NCBI GenBank assembly: GCA_002315625.1
Contig: DCHH01000118.1
Coordinates: 4,298 to 29,908 of the forward strand
From: Bacteroidales bacterium UBA1757
Lineage (GTDB): Bacteria; Bacteroidota; Bacteroidia; Bacteroidales; UBA1402
Direction: 5' to 3'
Length of the DNA stretch: 25,611 nt
The position numbers and the translations under genes are program-made. The notes below the pieces were generated by a model, which was given only the letters and a program-made list of their open reading frames with translations, was not told the DNA's origin and did not search any database. Of this stretch, positions 13,444 to 21,759 are shown in pieces; positions within the stretch are counted from its first letter, which is position 1, and each line of letters opens with the position of its first letter.

Positions 13444-15390
13444 CTATTTATACTTGACAGTCATCTGTTCGTTGACTTCTGCCAAAATTTCGGCCGCAAA
13501 TGTAGTTAATTTTTTTGAACCCAAATCAATTCCGCCCTGTTTTCTTACAGAAACTTCACCGTTAGCGCTCTCTTTTTCACCGACAATAAGTAAATAAGGT
13601 ATGCGCTTGAGTTCGTTGTCACGGATTTTGCGTCCGATTTTCTCGTTGCGGTCATCGACGACAGTGCGTACATCCTGGTCGTTCAGCTCTTTAGCCACTT
13701 GATATGCATACTCGTTGAACTTCTCGCTGATGGGCATAACAACCACCTGGTCGGGGGCCAGCCAGAGCGGGAACTTGCCGGCGGTATGCTCAATCAGGAC
13801 GGCGATGAAGCGTTCCATTGAACCGAACGGGGCACGGTGAATCATGACGGGACGGTGCTTGAGGTTGTCGTTGCCGATGTATTCCAGACCGAAGCGCTCG
13901 GGCAGGTTGTAATCGACCTGGATGGTGCCCAGCTGCCAGCGGCGGCCGAGGGCATCCTTGACCATGAAGTCGAGCTTGGGGCCGTAGAAAGCGGCTTCAC
14001 CATATTCTACGCGGGCTGGAAGACCTTTTTCCTTGCATGCATCGATGATGTTCTGCTCGGCACGGGCCCACAGTTCGTCGCTTCCGACATACTTCTCGTG
14101 GTCGTTGGGGTCGCGCAGTGAAATCTGTGCCTCGAAGTTCTCGAAGCTCAGGGCACCGAAAATGATTTCGATAATGTCCATGACGCGGAGGAACTCGTCC
14201 TTTACCTGGTCGGGGCGGCAGAAGATATGGGCATCGTCCTGAGTGAAGCTGCGAACGCGGGTAAGTCCGTGAAGCTCACCGCTCTGCTCGTAACGATATA
14301 CGGTTCCGAACTCGGCCAGACGAAGTGGCAGATCCTTGTAGGAGCGGGGAGAGTTGCGGTAAATCATGCAGTGGTGGGGGCAGTTCATCGGCTTGAGCAG
14401 ATAGATTTCGCCCTCTTCAGGAGTGGTGATGGGCTGGAAGCTGTCCTTGCCGTAGTGGTCCCAGTGACCGGAAGTGACATACAGCTGCTTGTTGCCGATA
14501 TGCGGGGTCATAACCTGCTGGTAACCATAGTGCTTCTGAATCTTTTTGAGGTAGTCTTCGAGGCGCAGGCGCAGGGCGGTACCCTTCGGTAGCCAGATGG
14601 GAAGACCCTTGCCCACCATGTCGGAGAACATGTACAGGTCCATCTCCTTGCCGATTTTGCGGTGGTCACGCTTTTTGGCCTCTTCCAGAAGGGTCAGGTA
14701 TTCATCGAGCATACCCTGCTTGGGGAAGGTGATGCCATAGATACGGGTCATCTGTTTGCGCTTTTCGTCGCCCCTCCAGTATGCACCGGCAATGGCGGTA
14801 AGCTTGACGGCCTTGATGGGGGTCGTATCTATAAGGTGCGGGCCACGGCAGAGGTCGGTAAAGTCGCCTTGTGTATAGGTGGTGATGGTGCCGTCGGCCA
14901 GTTCGCTTATGAGTTCGCATTTGTAGGTCTCTCCGCGGTCGCCGAAATATTTCAGCGCGTCGGCCTTGGTGATGTCGCGGCGCTCCATTTTCGACTTCTT
15001 CTGGAGCAGTTCCTTCATTTTTTTCTCAATGGCTTCGAGGTCGGTCTCCTTGAGGACGGTGTCGCCCAGATCGACATCGTAGTAAAAGCCGTTTTCGATG
15101 GCCGGTCCGATACCGAACTGAACGCCGGGGAAGAGAGCCTGAAGGGCTTCTGCCATAAGGTGGGAGGAGGTGTGCCAGAAAGCGTGCTTGCCCTCGGCAT
15201 CGTCCCATTTGAGAAGCTGCAGTTTGCAGTCTGCGTTGATGGGGAGTGAGAGGTCGCGGGTTTCGCCGTCGATGCTGGCGGCCAGGCAATCGTGGGCCAG
15301 TCTGGGGCTGATGCTTTCTGCAATCTGGTAGGCGGTTACACCAGCTTCATACTGGCGGACGGAACCGTCGGGAAATGTTACGTTGATCAT
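13444..15390 (-). CDS. thrS: Threonine-tRNA ligase
   Basis: This 648-residue class II aminoacyl-tRNA synthetase charges tRNA-Thr. The N-terminal TGS domain begins MINVTFPDGSVRQYEAGVT. It is followed by the editing (SAD-type) domain with HTSSHLMAEAL, and the catalytic core with the zinc-site region NCPHHCMIYRN and motif 2 area RLAEFGTVYRYE. The anticodon-binding domain is C-terminal (LWLAPDQVVVMPIS onward). An in-frame frame extends to 15441, but it overlaps the -7 box at 15439-15446, so the ATG at 15390 is chosen. It is the first gene of the operon with infC, rpmI and rplT. Its promoter is divergent from that of the thioredoxin-fold lipoprotein gene. Confidence 0.97.
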   Translation of the reverse strand: MINVTFPDGSVRQYEAGVTAYQIAESISPRLAHDCLAASIDGETRDLSLPINADCKLQLLKWDDAEGKHAFWHTSSHLMAEALQALFPGVQFGIGPAIENGFYYDVDLGDTVLKETDLEAIEKKMKELLQKKSKMERRDITKADALKYFGDRGETYKCELISELADGTITTYTQGDFTDLCRGPHLIDTTPIKAVKLTAIAGAYWRGDEKRKQMTRIYGITFPKQGMLDEYLTLLEEAKKRDHRKIGKEMDLYMFSDMVGKGLPIWLPKGTALRLRLEDYLKKIQKHYGYQQVMTPHIGNKQLYVTSGHWDHYGKDSFQPITTPEEGEIYLLKPMNCPHHCMIYRNSPRSYKDLPLRLAEFGTVYRYEQSGELHGLTRVRSFTQDDAHIFCRPDQVKDEFLRVMDIIEIIFGALSFENFEAQISLRDPNDHEKYVGSDELWARAEQNIIDACKEKGLPARVEYGEAAFYGPKLDFMVKDALGRRWQLGTIQVDYNLPERFGLEYIGNDNLKHRPVMIHRAPFGSMERFIAVLIEHTAGKFPLWLAPDQVVVMPISEKFNEYAYQVAKELNDQDVRTVVDDRNEKIGRKIRDNELKRIPYLLIVGEKESANGEVSVRKQGGIDLGSKKLTTFAAEILAEVNEQMTVKYK

Positions 15391-15438
15391 GATGCTAATA
15401 TGTTTGTTATAAATTTTGTGCGTTTTTTTTTGAACCTG

Positions 15439-15446
15439 CAAAAGTA
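15439..15446 (-). promoter_or_regulatory. -7 promoter box of thrS operon
   Basis: The minus strand reads TACTTTTG, 48 bases upstream of the thrS ATG. It is only 14 bases from the plus-strand -7 box at 15461-15468, so the two divergent promoters overlap. Confidence 0.65.
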
Positions 15447-15460
15447 CGGATTATTCTTAC

Positions 15461-15468
15461 TATTTTTG
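15461..15468 (+). promoter_or_regulatory. -7 promoter box of the lipoprotein-galE-ald operon
   Basis: TATTTTTG lies 29 bases before the lipoprotein ATG at 15498. It probably drives the three genes up to the terminator at 18449-18486. Confidence 0.6.
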
Positions 15469-15497
15469 CCCATTCAAAAACAATTATTTGTCATAAT

Positions 15498-16265
15498 ATG
15501 AAAAAGATTGATTTTCTGGCAGTTGTGATGGCTGTCGTGCTTACGGCCTGCGGCGGACATTCAAAGAAAATGACGCTTGCTGAGGCTGAAAAGGCCCTTG
15601 ACGAGAAGGTTGAATTGATATATCAGGATACTACCCTGACCGGTGACGAGCTTGATGCAAAGGCATTTGAACTCTACTATGAGTCGTACAAGCAGCACAA
15701 AAGCGACAGCCTGGGAGTTAGTAACTTCAAGATGATGCTCCTTTTGGGTAATGACCTTGCCATGCTGGAGCGGTTGTATGCAGAAGGTGATACGCTGCTT
15801 CACACAAGTAGCAGCGCACGGAAACTGATGGCTGCCCTGGCCAACCAGAAGAATATGTCTGCCGGATGTCCTTTTAAGGAACTGGTCGGCGTGGATGCCC
15901 TCAGTGGTGATTCCCTTGCCATCAGCTCGTTTATTGGGGTCTCCGGAAAGCCCGTCCTTGTCGATTTCTGGTCTTCGTGGTGCGGACCTTGCCGCCAGAG
16001 CATCAAGGATCATCTGATTGATATATATAAGGAGGGAAAAATTGACATTGTCGGGGTTGCTGTGTGGGAAGATTCCATTGACGATACCCGCAAGGCTATG
16101 GAAAGTCTTGGCATTACCTGGCCCGTCATTTTTTCCGGGGGTCGTGAAAACACTATGACAACAGAGTTTGGCGTGGAGGCTATCCCAACGCTGTTCCTTG
16201 TCTCTCCTGACGGAATAATCATTTCGCGTGGTCACAATGTCGAAAACCTCATTGAGGCACTTTGA
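15498..16265 (+). CDS. TlpA/ResA-like thioredoxin-fold lipoprotein
   Basis: This 255-residue protein has a lipoprotein signal with lipobox L-T-A-C (Cys18). An alpha-helical, charged N-terminal region (about 20-125) precedes a thioredoxin-like domain (about 130-255). The redox motif WCGPC gives Cys162 and Cys165, preceded by VLVDFWSS, and a cis-proline is visible in EAIPTLFLV. It resembles the Bacteroidetes AhpC/TSA-TlpA lipoproteins that reduce disulfides on the periplasmic side of the membrane. The exact substrate is unknown. galE starts 12 bases after its stop, so it is co-transcribed with sugar and alanine genes that have no obvious redox link. Confidence 0.85.
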   Translation: MKKIDFLAVVMAVVLTACGGHSKKMTLAEAEKALDEKVELIYQDTTLTGDELDAKAFELYYESYKQHKSDSLGVSNFKMMLLLGNDLAMLERLYAEGDTLLHTSSSARKLMAALANQKNMSAGCPFKELVGVDALSGDSLAISSFIGVSGKPVLVDFWSSWCGPCRQSIKDHLIDIYKEGKIDIVGVAVWEDSIDDTRKAMESLGITWPVIFSGGRENTMTTEFGVEAIPTLFLVSPDGIIISRGHNVENLIEAL

Positions 16266-16277
16266 GATTATCTTTAG

Positions 16278-17294
16278 ATGAAAATACTTCTTACTGGCGG
16301 AGCTGGTTACATCGGCAGCCATACACTCATAGAACTCGTGAAGGCCGGACACAACGTGGTCGTGGTCGATAATTTCGTCAATTCGCAGCCAGAGGCCCTT
16401 CGCCGGGTGGCTAAGATCATAGGCCATGAGGTTCCGTTTGTTGAGGCCGACATCCGCGACAAAGAGGCAATGGAGCGCCTTTTTACTGAATATCAGTTTG
16501 ATGCAGTTATCAATTTTGCAGGTTTGAAGGCTGTCGGCGAATCAGTTGCCAAGCCTTTGGAGTACTATGAGAACAATATGAACGGGGTATTCGTGCTGGT
16601 CGATGCAATGCGCCGACACGGATGCAAGAGTATTATATTTTCCTCATCTGCAACAGTTTATGGCGACCCGGCAATCATCCCGATTACTGAGGATTGCCCA
16701 AAGGGGCAGTGTACCAATCCCTACGGCTGGACCAAGTCGATGCTTGAGCAGGTGCTGATGGATGTGCAGAAGGCCGACCCGACGTGGAATGTCGTGCTGC
16801 TTCGTTACTTTAACCCGATTGGGGCTCATGAGAGCGGTCTGATTGGCGAGAATCCCAATGGTATTCCCAACAACCTTATGCCTTATATTACCCAGACGGC
16901 TGTCGGCATCCGCAAGGAACTCGGCGTGTTTGGTGACGATTATCCTACCCACGACGGAACCGGTGTCCGCGACTATATCCATGTCGTCGATTTGGCACGA
17001 GGCCACGTGGCTGCCCTAAAGGCTATTGCGGAAAACAAGGGCCTGGCTATCTATAACCTTGGTACAGGTCATGGCTACAGTGTGCTGGACGTGGTAAAGG
17101 CATTCGAGAATGTCAACGGGCTTAAGGTACCGTATGCCATCAAGCCACGCCGTCCAGGTGACATTGCTACCTGTTACTGCAATCCCGCAAAGGCAAAGGC
17201 GGAACTTGGCTGGGAGGCTCAGTTCGGTATTGAGGAGATGTGCCGCGACTCCTGGCGCTTTCAGAAGAATAACCCCAACGGGTATGAACTATAG
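16278..17294 (+). CDS. galE: UDP-glucose 4-epimerase
   Basis: This 338-residue short-chain dehydrogenase-type epimerase interconverts UDP-glucose and UDP-galactose with bound NAD. It has the nucleotide motif TGGAGYIGSH (6-15), Ser124 in FSSSATVYGDP, and the catalytic Tyr149 and Lys153 in YGWTK. The segments LLRYFNPIGAH and GTGVRDYIHVVDLA are GalE hallmarks. Length is typical. It supplies UDP-galactose for surface glycans, which fits the rhamnose and mannose genes nearby, although it belongs to a separate operon. Confidence 0.95.
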   Translation: MKILLTGGAGYIGSHTLIELVKAGHNVVVVDNFVNSQPEALRRVAKIIGHEVPFVEADIRDKEAMERLFTEYQFDAVINFAGLKAVGESVAKPLEYYENNMNGVFVLVDAMRRHGCKSIIFSSSATVYGDPAIIPITEDCPKGQCTNPYGWTKSMLEQVLMDVQKADPTWNVVLLRYFNPIGAHESGLIGENPNGIPNNLMPYITQTAVGIRKELGVFGDDYPTHDGTGVRDYIHVVDLARGHVAALKAIAENKGLAIYNLGTGHGYSVLDVVKAFENVNGLKVPYAIKPRRPGDIATCYCNPAKAKAELGWEAQFGIEEMCRDSWRFQKNNPNGYEL

Positions 17295-17318
17295 GTTTCC
17301 CTTTTTAATTTTATATTT

Positions 17319-18437
17319 ATGATTATCGGAACTACTAAAGAACTTAAGAACCACGAGTATCGTGTAGGTTTGACTCCCGACAATGTGAGCGCTTTTGTTG
17401 CAAAAGGCCACACTGTGCTAGTAGAAACAAAGGCAGGCGAAGGCGCTGGCTTTATGGATGATGAATACCAGAAGGCGGGTGCGAAAATCATGAATACCGC
17501 GGCGGAAGTTTTTGCCAAGGCCGAGATGATTGTCAAGGTCAAGGAGCCCGAACAGGTTGAATATCCCTATCTTCGCAAGAACCAGATACTGTTTACATAC
17601 CTTCACCTGGCCCCGAATCCTGAACTGGCACAGGCACTTATCAAAAGCGGCTGTAAGGCTGTTGCCTTTGAGACTATCCGCGACGCTCAGGGCAACCTGC
17701 CTTGCCTTCGTCCGATGAGCCAGATTGCCGGACGTCTGTCAATTCAGCAGGGTGCAAAGTATGTGGAGAAGAGCTATGGTGGCCGTGGAATACTGCTTGG
17801 TGGCGTTCCCGGAGTCGAAAAGGGCCGTATCCTGATTCTCGGCGGCGGTATTGCCGGTACGTATGCTGCAAAGGCTGCTATCGGTATCGGTGCACAGGTT
17901 ACCCTTCTGGATGTGAACCTGAACCGTCTGACCTATCTTGACGACGTTTTTGGAAATTCGGTCGAGACTCTTTATAGCACTGAGGAGAATATCAGAAAGG
18001 CTCTTTCTACCGCTGACCTTGTCATTGGTACGGTGCTGATTCCCGGTGGAAGGACTCCGAAGCTTGTCCGTCGCGAACATCTGCCTCTGATGAAGAAAGG
18101 CTCTGTCATTGTGGATGTTGCCATCGACCAGGGCGGCTGCTGCGAGAGTTCACACGTTACTACTCATGACAATCCGGTGTTTGTCGAGCAGGGTGTGGTC
18201 CACTACTGTGTCGGCAATATGCCTGGTGCGGTTCCCTACACCTCGACTGTGGCCCTTGCAAACGCTACTTTCAAGTATGCATTGATGATGGCAGAAAACG
18301 GTCTGGAGAAGGCTGTCGAGATGGATCCGAACTTCGCTATGGGTGTAAACATCTACAAGGGATTGTGCACCAACGCCAATGTCAGCACTGCCCTTGGACT
18401 TGAGTACGTCCCTGTTCTTGAGGCTATTAATCGCTAA
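17319..18437 (+). CDS. ald: Alanine dehydrogenase
   Basis: This 372-residue NAD-dependent enzyme interconverts L-alanine and pyruvate plus ammonia. Residues known from the M. tuberculosis enzyme are all in place: Arg15, Lys75, His96 and Asp270 (in VAIDQGG). The Rossmann motif LGGGIAGTYAA lies near residue 175. Length matches the family (about 370). It starts 24 bases after galE and ends just before a strong terminator, so it is the last gene of this operon. Confidence 0.95.
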   Translation: MIIGTTKELKNHEYRVGLTPDNVSAFVAKGHTVLVETKAGEGAGFMDDEYQKAGAKIMNTAAEVFAKAEMIVKVKEPEQVEYPYLRKNQILFTYLHLAPNPELAQALIKSGCKAVAFETIRDAQGNLPCLRPMSQIAGRLSIQQGAKYVEKSYGGRGILLGGVPGVEKGRILILGGGIAGTYAAKAAIGIGAQVTLLDVNLNRLTYLDDVFGNSVETLYSTEENIRKALSTADLVIGTVLIPGGRTPKLVRREHLPLMKKGSVIVDVAIDQGGCCESSHVTTHDNPVFVEQGVVHYCVGNMPGAVPYTSTVALANATFKYALMMAENGLEKAVEMDPNFAMGVNIYKGLCTNANVSTALGLEYVPVLEAINR

Positions 18438-18448
18438 ATTTTTAGTGG

Positions 18449-18486
18449 GTTCAGACGCGAGGTTTCTTGCGTCTGAACTTTTTTTT
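18449..18486 (+). terminator. Strong intrinsic terminator after ald
   Basis: The arms GTTCAGACGC (18449-18458) and GCGTCTGAAC (18469-18478) form a 10-bp perfect stem with a 10-base loop, followed by eight T residues. It ends the ald transcript. The next gene's ATG is only 6 bases past the T run. Confidence 0.9.
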
Positions 18487-18492
18487 GTTTAT

Positions 18493-19008
18493 ATGGGTGA
18501 GGTGAAGTGGTTTGTGGCCTTTGTGCGCTCTTGCCAGGAACGCAAGATTGCCGAGCGTCTTGGAGAACAGGGCGTAGAGGTCTATGTGCCTGTGCAGAAG
18601 GTTGAAAGGAAATGGAGTGACCGTATCAAGGTTGTCGATAAGCTCATTTTCCCGCGGATGATTTTCATCCATTGTGACGAAAAGACAAGGGGCAAAACGT
18701 TCGATATGGTTTATGGAATCACCTCCTATATGATGGACTCTACGAGTGGCGTGCGTACTATTCTGACGGTTCCTGAGCGGCAGATGACCGATTTTCGCCG
18801 GGTGGTCGCGGCCATGAACGGAGAGGATTTGGAGTTTGTTGATTACCATATAGATAAAGGTGATACTGTGAGGATTATCCGCGGACCGCTGAAGGATTTC
18901 ACGTGTGAGTGTGTGGAGGTGCAGAACAAACACAAAATCGTCATTAGGCTCGGTATGCTCGGTTCGCTTTTGGCAACGGTTTCTGTATCTGATGTTATTA
19001 AAGAATAA
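18493..19008 (+). CDS. UpxY-like NusG-family transcription antitermination factor
   Basis: This 171-residue NusG paralogue has an N-terminal NGN domain (about 4-105: WFVAFVRSCQERK, YVPVQKVERKW, FPRMIFIH) and a C-terminal KOW-type segment (about 115-171: GDTVRIIRGPLKD). In Bacteroides, UpxY proteins are encoded first in capsule operons and let RNA polymerase read through terminators in the leader. Here the gene precedes rfbB-rfbA-rfbC, in keeping with that role. A longer in-frame reading back to 18379 is rejected because it overlaps ald and the terminator. The ATG at 18493 matches the family N-terminus. No -7 box was seen between the terminator and the ATG, so expression may depend on read-through. 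No partner UpxZ inhibitor gene is present. Confidence 0.82.
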   Translation: MGEVKWFVAFVRSCQERKIAERLGEQGVEVYVPVQKVERKWSDRIKVVDKLIFPRMIFIHCDEKTRGKTFDMVYGITSYMMDSTSGVRTILTVPERQMTDFRRVVAAMNGEDLEFVDYHIDKGDTVRIIRGPLKDFTCECVEVQNKHKIVIRLGMLGSLLATVSVSDVIKE

Positions 19009-19013
19009 TTTAT

Positions 19014-19021
19014 TATCTTTG
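19014..19021 (+). promoter_or_regulatory. -7 promoter box of rfbB
   Basis: TATCTTTG lies 5 bases after the stop of the UpxY-like gene and 17 bases before the rfbB ATG. This gives rfbB-rfbA-rfbC a likely start of their own, with a very short leader. Confidence 0.55.
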
Positions 19022-19038
19022 CGCAAATACGTTTTCTT

Positions 19039-20172
19039 ATGAAGAATATCATAATCACCGGAGGAGCCGGATTCATTGGCAGCCATGTTGTCAGGCTTTT
19101 TGTGAATAAGTATCCTGAGTATAACATAATCAATCTCGACAAGCTGACCTATGCCGGTAACCTTGCGAATCTCAAGGATATAGAGTCACAGCCCAACTAC
19201 CGCTTCGTCAAGATGGACATTTGTGATTTTGATGGTGTCTATGCCCTGATGCAGGAGTGCAAAGTCGATGGAATTATCCATCTTGCCGCTGAAAGCCATG
19301 TAGATAGAAGCATCAAGGACCCGTTTACTTTTGCCAGAACCAATGTGATGGGGACGCTGAGTCTGCTGCAGGCGGCAAAGCTCTATTGGGAGTCGCTGCC
19401 GGAAGGGTTCGAAGGGAAGAGGTTCTACCATATTTCCACTGATGAAGTTTATGGCGCATTGGAAATGACTGACCCTGAGGGAGTTGAGCCGCCGTTCACA
19501 ACCAAGGCATCTTCCGGCCAGCACCATCTGGCATACGGAACCAAGTTCTTTACCGAGGATTTGAAGTATCAGCCGCACAGCCCCTACAGTGCTTCCAAGG
19601 CTTCGTCAGACCATTTCGTGAGAGCTTTCCATGATACCTACGGACTGCCGACTATTGTTACCAACTGCTCGAACAATTATGGCCCGTACCAGTTCCCTGA
19701 AAAGCTGATTCCGCTGTTTATCAATAATATACGTCATCGTAAACCGCTTCCGGTCTATGGAAAGGGGGAGAATGTGCGCGACTGGCTCTATGTGGTAGAT
19801 CATGCGCGTGCTATCGATGTGATTTTCCATAAGGGAACTATTGCCGACACCTACAATATCGGCGGTTTCAATGAGTGGAAGAATATTGATATTATTAAAG
19901 TTCTGATTAATACCGTGGATCGGCTTTTGGGACGTGCTGAAGGGGAGGATATGGACCTTATCACCTACGTCACAGACCGTGCGGGCCACGATTTGCGCTA
20001 TGCAATCGATTCTTCGAAGCTTCAGCGCGAACTTGGCTGGGAACCGTCCCTGCAGTTTGAGGAGGGGATTGAAAAGACTGTCAAGTGGTATCTCGAGAAT
20101 CAGGAGTGGATGGACAATATCACTAGCGGCGACTATATGAAGTACTATTCTGATATGTACGATAACCGATAA
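19039..20172 (+). CDS. rfbB: dTDP-glucose 4,6-dehydratase
   Basis: This 377-residue extended short-chain dehydrogenase converts dTDP-glucose to dTDP-4-keto-6-deoxyglucose, step 2 of dTDP-L-rhamnose synthesis. It has the NAD motif TGGAGFIGSH (7-16). Catalytic residues are Thr134-Asp135-Glu136 in HISTDEVYG, and Tyr183 and Lys187 in SPYSASKASSD. It is slightly longer than the E. coli enzyme owing to an insertion around 140-180, as is common in this phylum. rfbA begins 12 bases downstream. Confidence 0.95.
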   Translation: MKNIIITGGAGFIGSHVVRLFVNKYPEYNIINLDKLTYAGNLANLKDIESQPNYRFVKMDICDFDGVYALMQECKVDGIIHLAAESHVDRSIKDPFTFARTNVMGTLSLLQAAKLYWESLPEGFEGKRFYHISTDEVYGALEMTDPEGVEPPFTTKASSGQHHLAYGTKFFTEDLKYQPHSPYSASKASSDHFVRAFHDTYGLPTIVTNCSNNYGPYQFPEKLIPLFINNIRHRKPLPVYGKGENVRDWLYVVDHARAIDVIFHKGTIADTYNIGGFNEWKNIDIIKVLINTVDRLLGRAEGEDMDLITYVTDRAGHDLRYAIDSSKLQRELGWEPSLQFEEGIEKTVKWYLENQEWMDNITSGDYMKYYSDMYDNR

Positions 20173-20184
20173 AAGTTTTGCATT

Positions 20185-21096
20185 ATGAAAGGCATAGTTT
20201 TGGCCGGTGGGTCCGGCACCAGACTTTACCCCATTACGAAGGGTGTCAGCAAGCAGTTGCTACCTATTTATGACAAACCTATGGTTTATTATCCCATATC
20301 TGTGCTTATGCTGGCTGGTATTCGGGACATATTGCTGATTTCAACCCCGTACGACCTTCCAGGGTTCAAGAGGCTGCTGGGCGACGGCTCTGACTATGGA
20401 GTGCATATTGAATATGCTGAGCAGCCTTCACCTGACGGACTGGCACAGGCATTTACAATCGGGCGTGAGTTTATCGGTGACGATTGTGCTTGTCTGGTTT
20501 TGGGCGATAATATTTTCTACGGTTCCGGTTTCAGGAGCATGTTGCGTGAGGCTGTCCGTGCCGCTGAAGAGGATAAGAAAGCGACTGTTTTCGGCTATTG
20601 GGTAAATGACCCTGAGCGCTATGGAGTGGCTGAATTCGACCGTGAGGGCAATTGCCTTTCGATTGAGGAGAAACCGCAGCATCCGAAGAGCAACTATGCT
20701 GTTGTGGGGCTTTATTTCTATCCTAATAAGGTGGTCGATGTGGCTTCAAGTATCAGGCCGTCAGCGCGTGGTGAGTATGAGATTACTACCGTTAACCAGT
20801 GGTTTTTGAACGACGGCGAACTGAAGGTTCAGACACTCGGGCGCGGATTTGCATGGCTGGATACTGGTACGCATGACTCTCTTGCTGAGGCTTCAACCTT
20901 TGTCGAGGTTATTGAGAAGCGTCAGGGACTGAAGATTGCATGTCTTGAGGGTATTGCTTATTTCAATGGCTGGATTGACGAGGAGAGGATGCGGGAGATT
21001 GCTAAACCTATGCTTAAGAATGAGTATGGGCAGTATCTGCTGAAGGTTATTGATGAGATGAAGGAGGATGTCAATTCTATGAATGTCCGGAATTGA
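20185..21096 (+). CDS. rfbA: Glucose-1-phosphate thymidylyltransferase
   Basis: This 303-residue nucleotidyltransferase makes dTDP-glucose from dTTP and glucose-1-phosphate, the first step of dTDP-rhamnose synthesis. The motif LAGGSGTRLYPIT (6-18) and the lysine in SKQLLPIYDKPM are present, as are GDNIFYG and the C-terminal LDTGTHDSL. Length (about 290-305) is typical of the RmlA family. It sits between rfbB and rfbC, giving the order B-A-C. Confidence 0.95.
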   Translation: MKGIVLAGGSGTRLYPITKGVSKQLLPIYDKPMVYYPISVLMLAGIRDILLISTPYDLPGFKRLLGDGSDYGVHIEYAEQPSPDGLAQAFTIGREFIGDDCACLVLGDNIFYGSGFRSMLREAVRAAEEDKKATVFGYWVNDPERYGVAEFDREGNCLSIEEKPQHPKSNYAVVGLYFYPNKVVDVASSIRPSARGEYEITTVNQWFLNDGELKVQTLGRGFAWLDTGTHDSLAEASTFVEVIEKRQGLKIACLEGIAYFNGWIDEERMREIAKPMLKNEYGQYLLKVIDEMKEDVNSMNVRN

Positions 21097-21160
21097 AGAA
21101 TTTGTGTTGCGTTTTTTGTTAGGGAACGTTTTTTTTGGGGGGCGGTTTGCCGATTGAAAT

Positions 21161-21757
21161 ATGGAGATAATTGAAACCGATATCGAAGGTTTGTATATTA
21201 TTGAGCCAAAGGTGTTTGGAGATGCTCGTGGATATTTCTTCGAGAGCTGGTCACAGCGGGAGTTCGACGAGAAAATCGGGGTTGTGCGCTTTGTTCAGGA
21301 CAATGAATCGATGTCAACCTACGGCGTGATGCGTGGGCTGCATTTCCAGAGGCCGCCGTTCACTCAGAGTAAATTGGTTCGTTGCGTGCAGGGGGCCGTG
21401 CTGGATGTGGCTGTGGATATCCGCAAGGGGAGTGCTACATACGGGCATCATGTGGCTTGTCTGCTGACTGGGCGCGATGAGATGGGGGTGATTATTGCCC
21501 GTGAAATGGGACAAGTGGCTGGACGTCAGTTTTTTATACCGAAGGGTTTTGCTCACGGGTTTGCCGTGTTGTCTGAGACGGCTGTGTTCCAGTATAAGTG
21601 TGATGAGTTTTATCACCCGGAGGCTGACGGCGGAATTAGCATTCTTGACGGTTCGCTTGGCATTGACTGGAAGATTCCGGTGGGTCAGGTGCTGCTTAGC
21701 GAGAAAGACACCAAACATCCCCTGCTTAAGGATTTCGATTCGCCGTTTGAACTGTAA
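21161..21757 (+). CDS. rfbC: dTDP-4-dehydrorhamnose 3,5-epimerase
   Basis: This 198-residue cupin-fold enzyme epimerises C3 and C5 of the keto-sugar, step 3 of dTDP-L-rhamnose synthesis. The catalytic His61 lies in MRGLHFQ and the acid Tyr145 is in YKCDEFYHPEADGG. The segments GDARGYFFESW and IPKGFAHGF are diagnostic. Length is normal. It follows rfbA by 64 bases that hold a T8 and G6 tract. Its stop is only 2 bases from the end of the converging DMT permease gene. Confidence 0.95.
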   Translation: MEIIETDIEGLYIIEPKVFGDARGYFFESWSQREFDEKIGVVRFVQDNESMSTYGVMRGLHFQRPPFTQSKLVRCVQGAVLDVAVDIRKGSATYGHHVACLLTGRDEMGVIIAREMGQVAGRQFFIPKGFAHGFAVLSETAVFQYKCDEFYHPEADGGISILDGSLGIDWKIPVGQVLLSEKDTKHPLLKDFDSPFEL

Positions 21758-21759
21758 TC

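Noticed and set aside
15391..15441. N-terminal extension of ThrS
   Set aside because: The extended start overlaps the minus-strand -7 box at 15439-15446, so it would not be transcribed. The TGS domain begins at the ATG at 15390.
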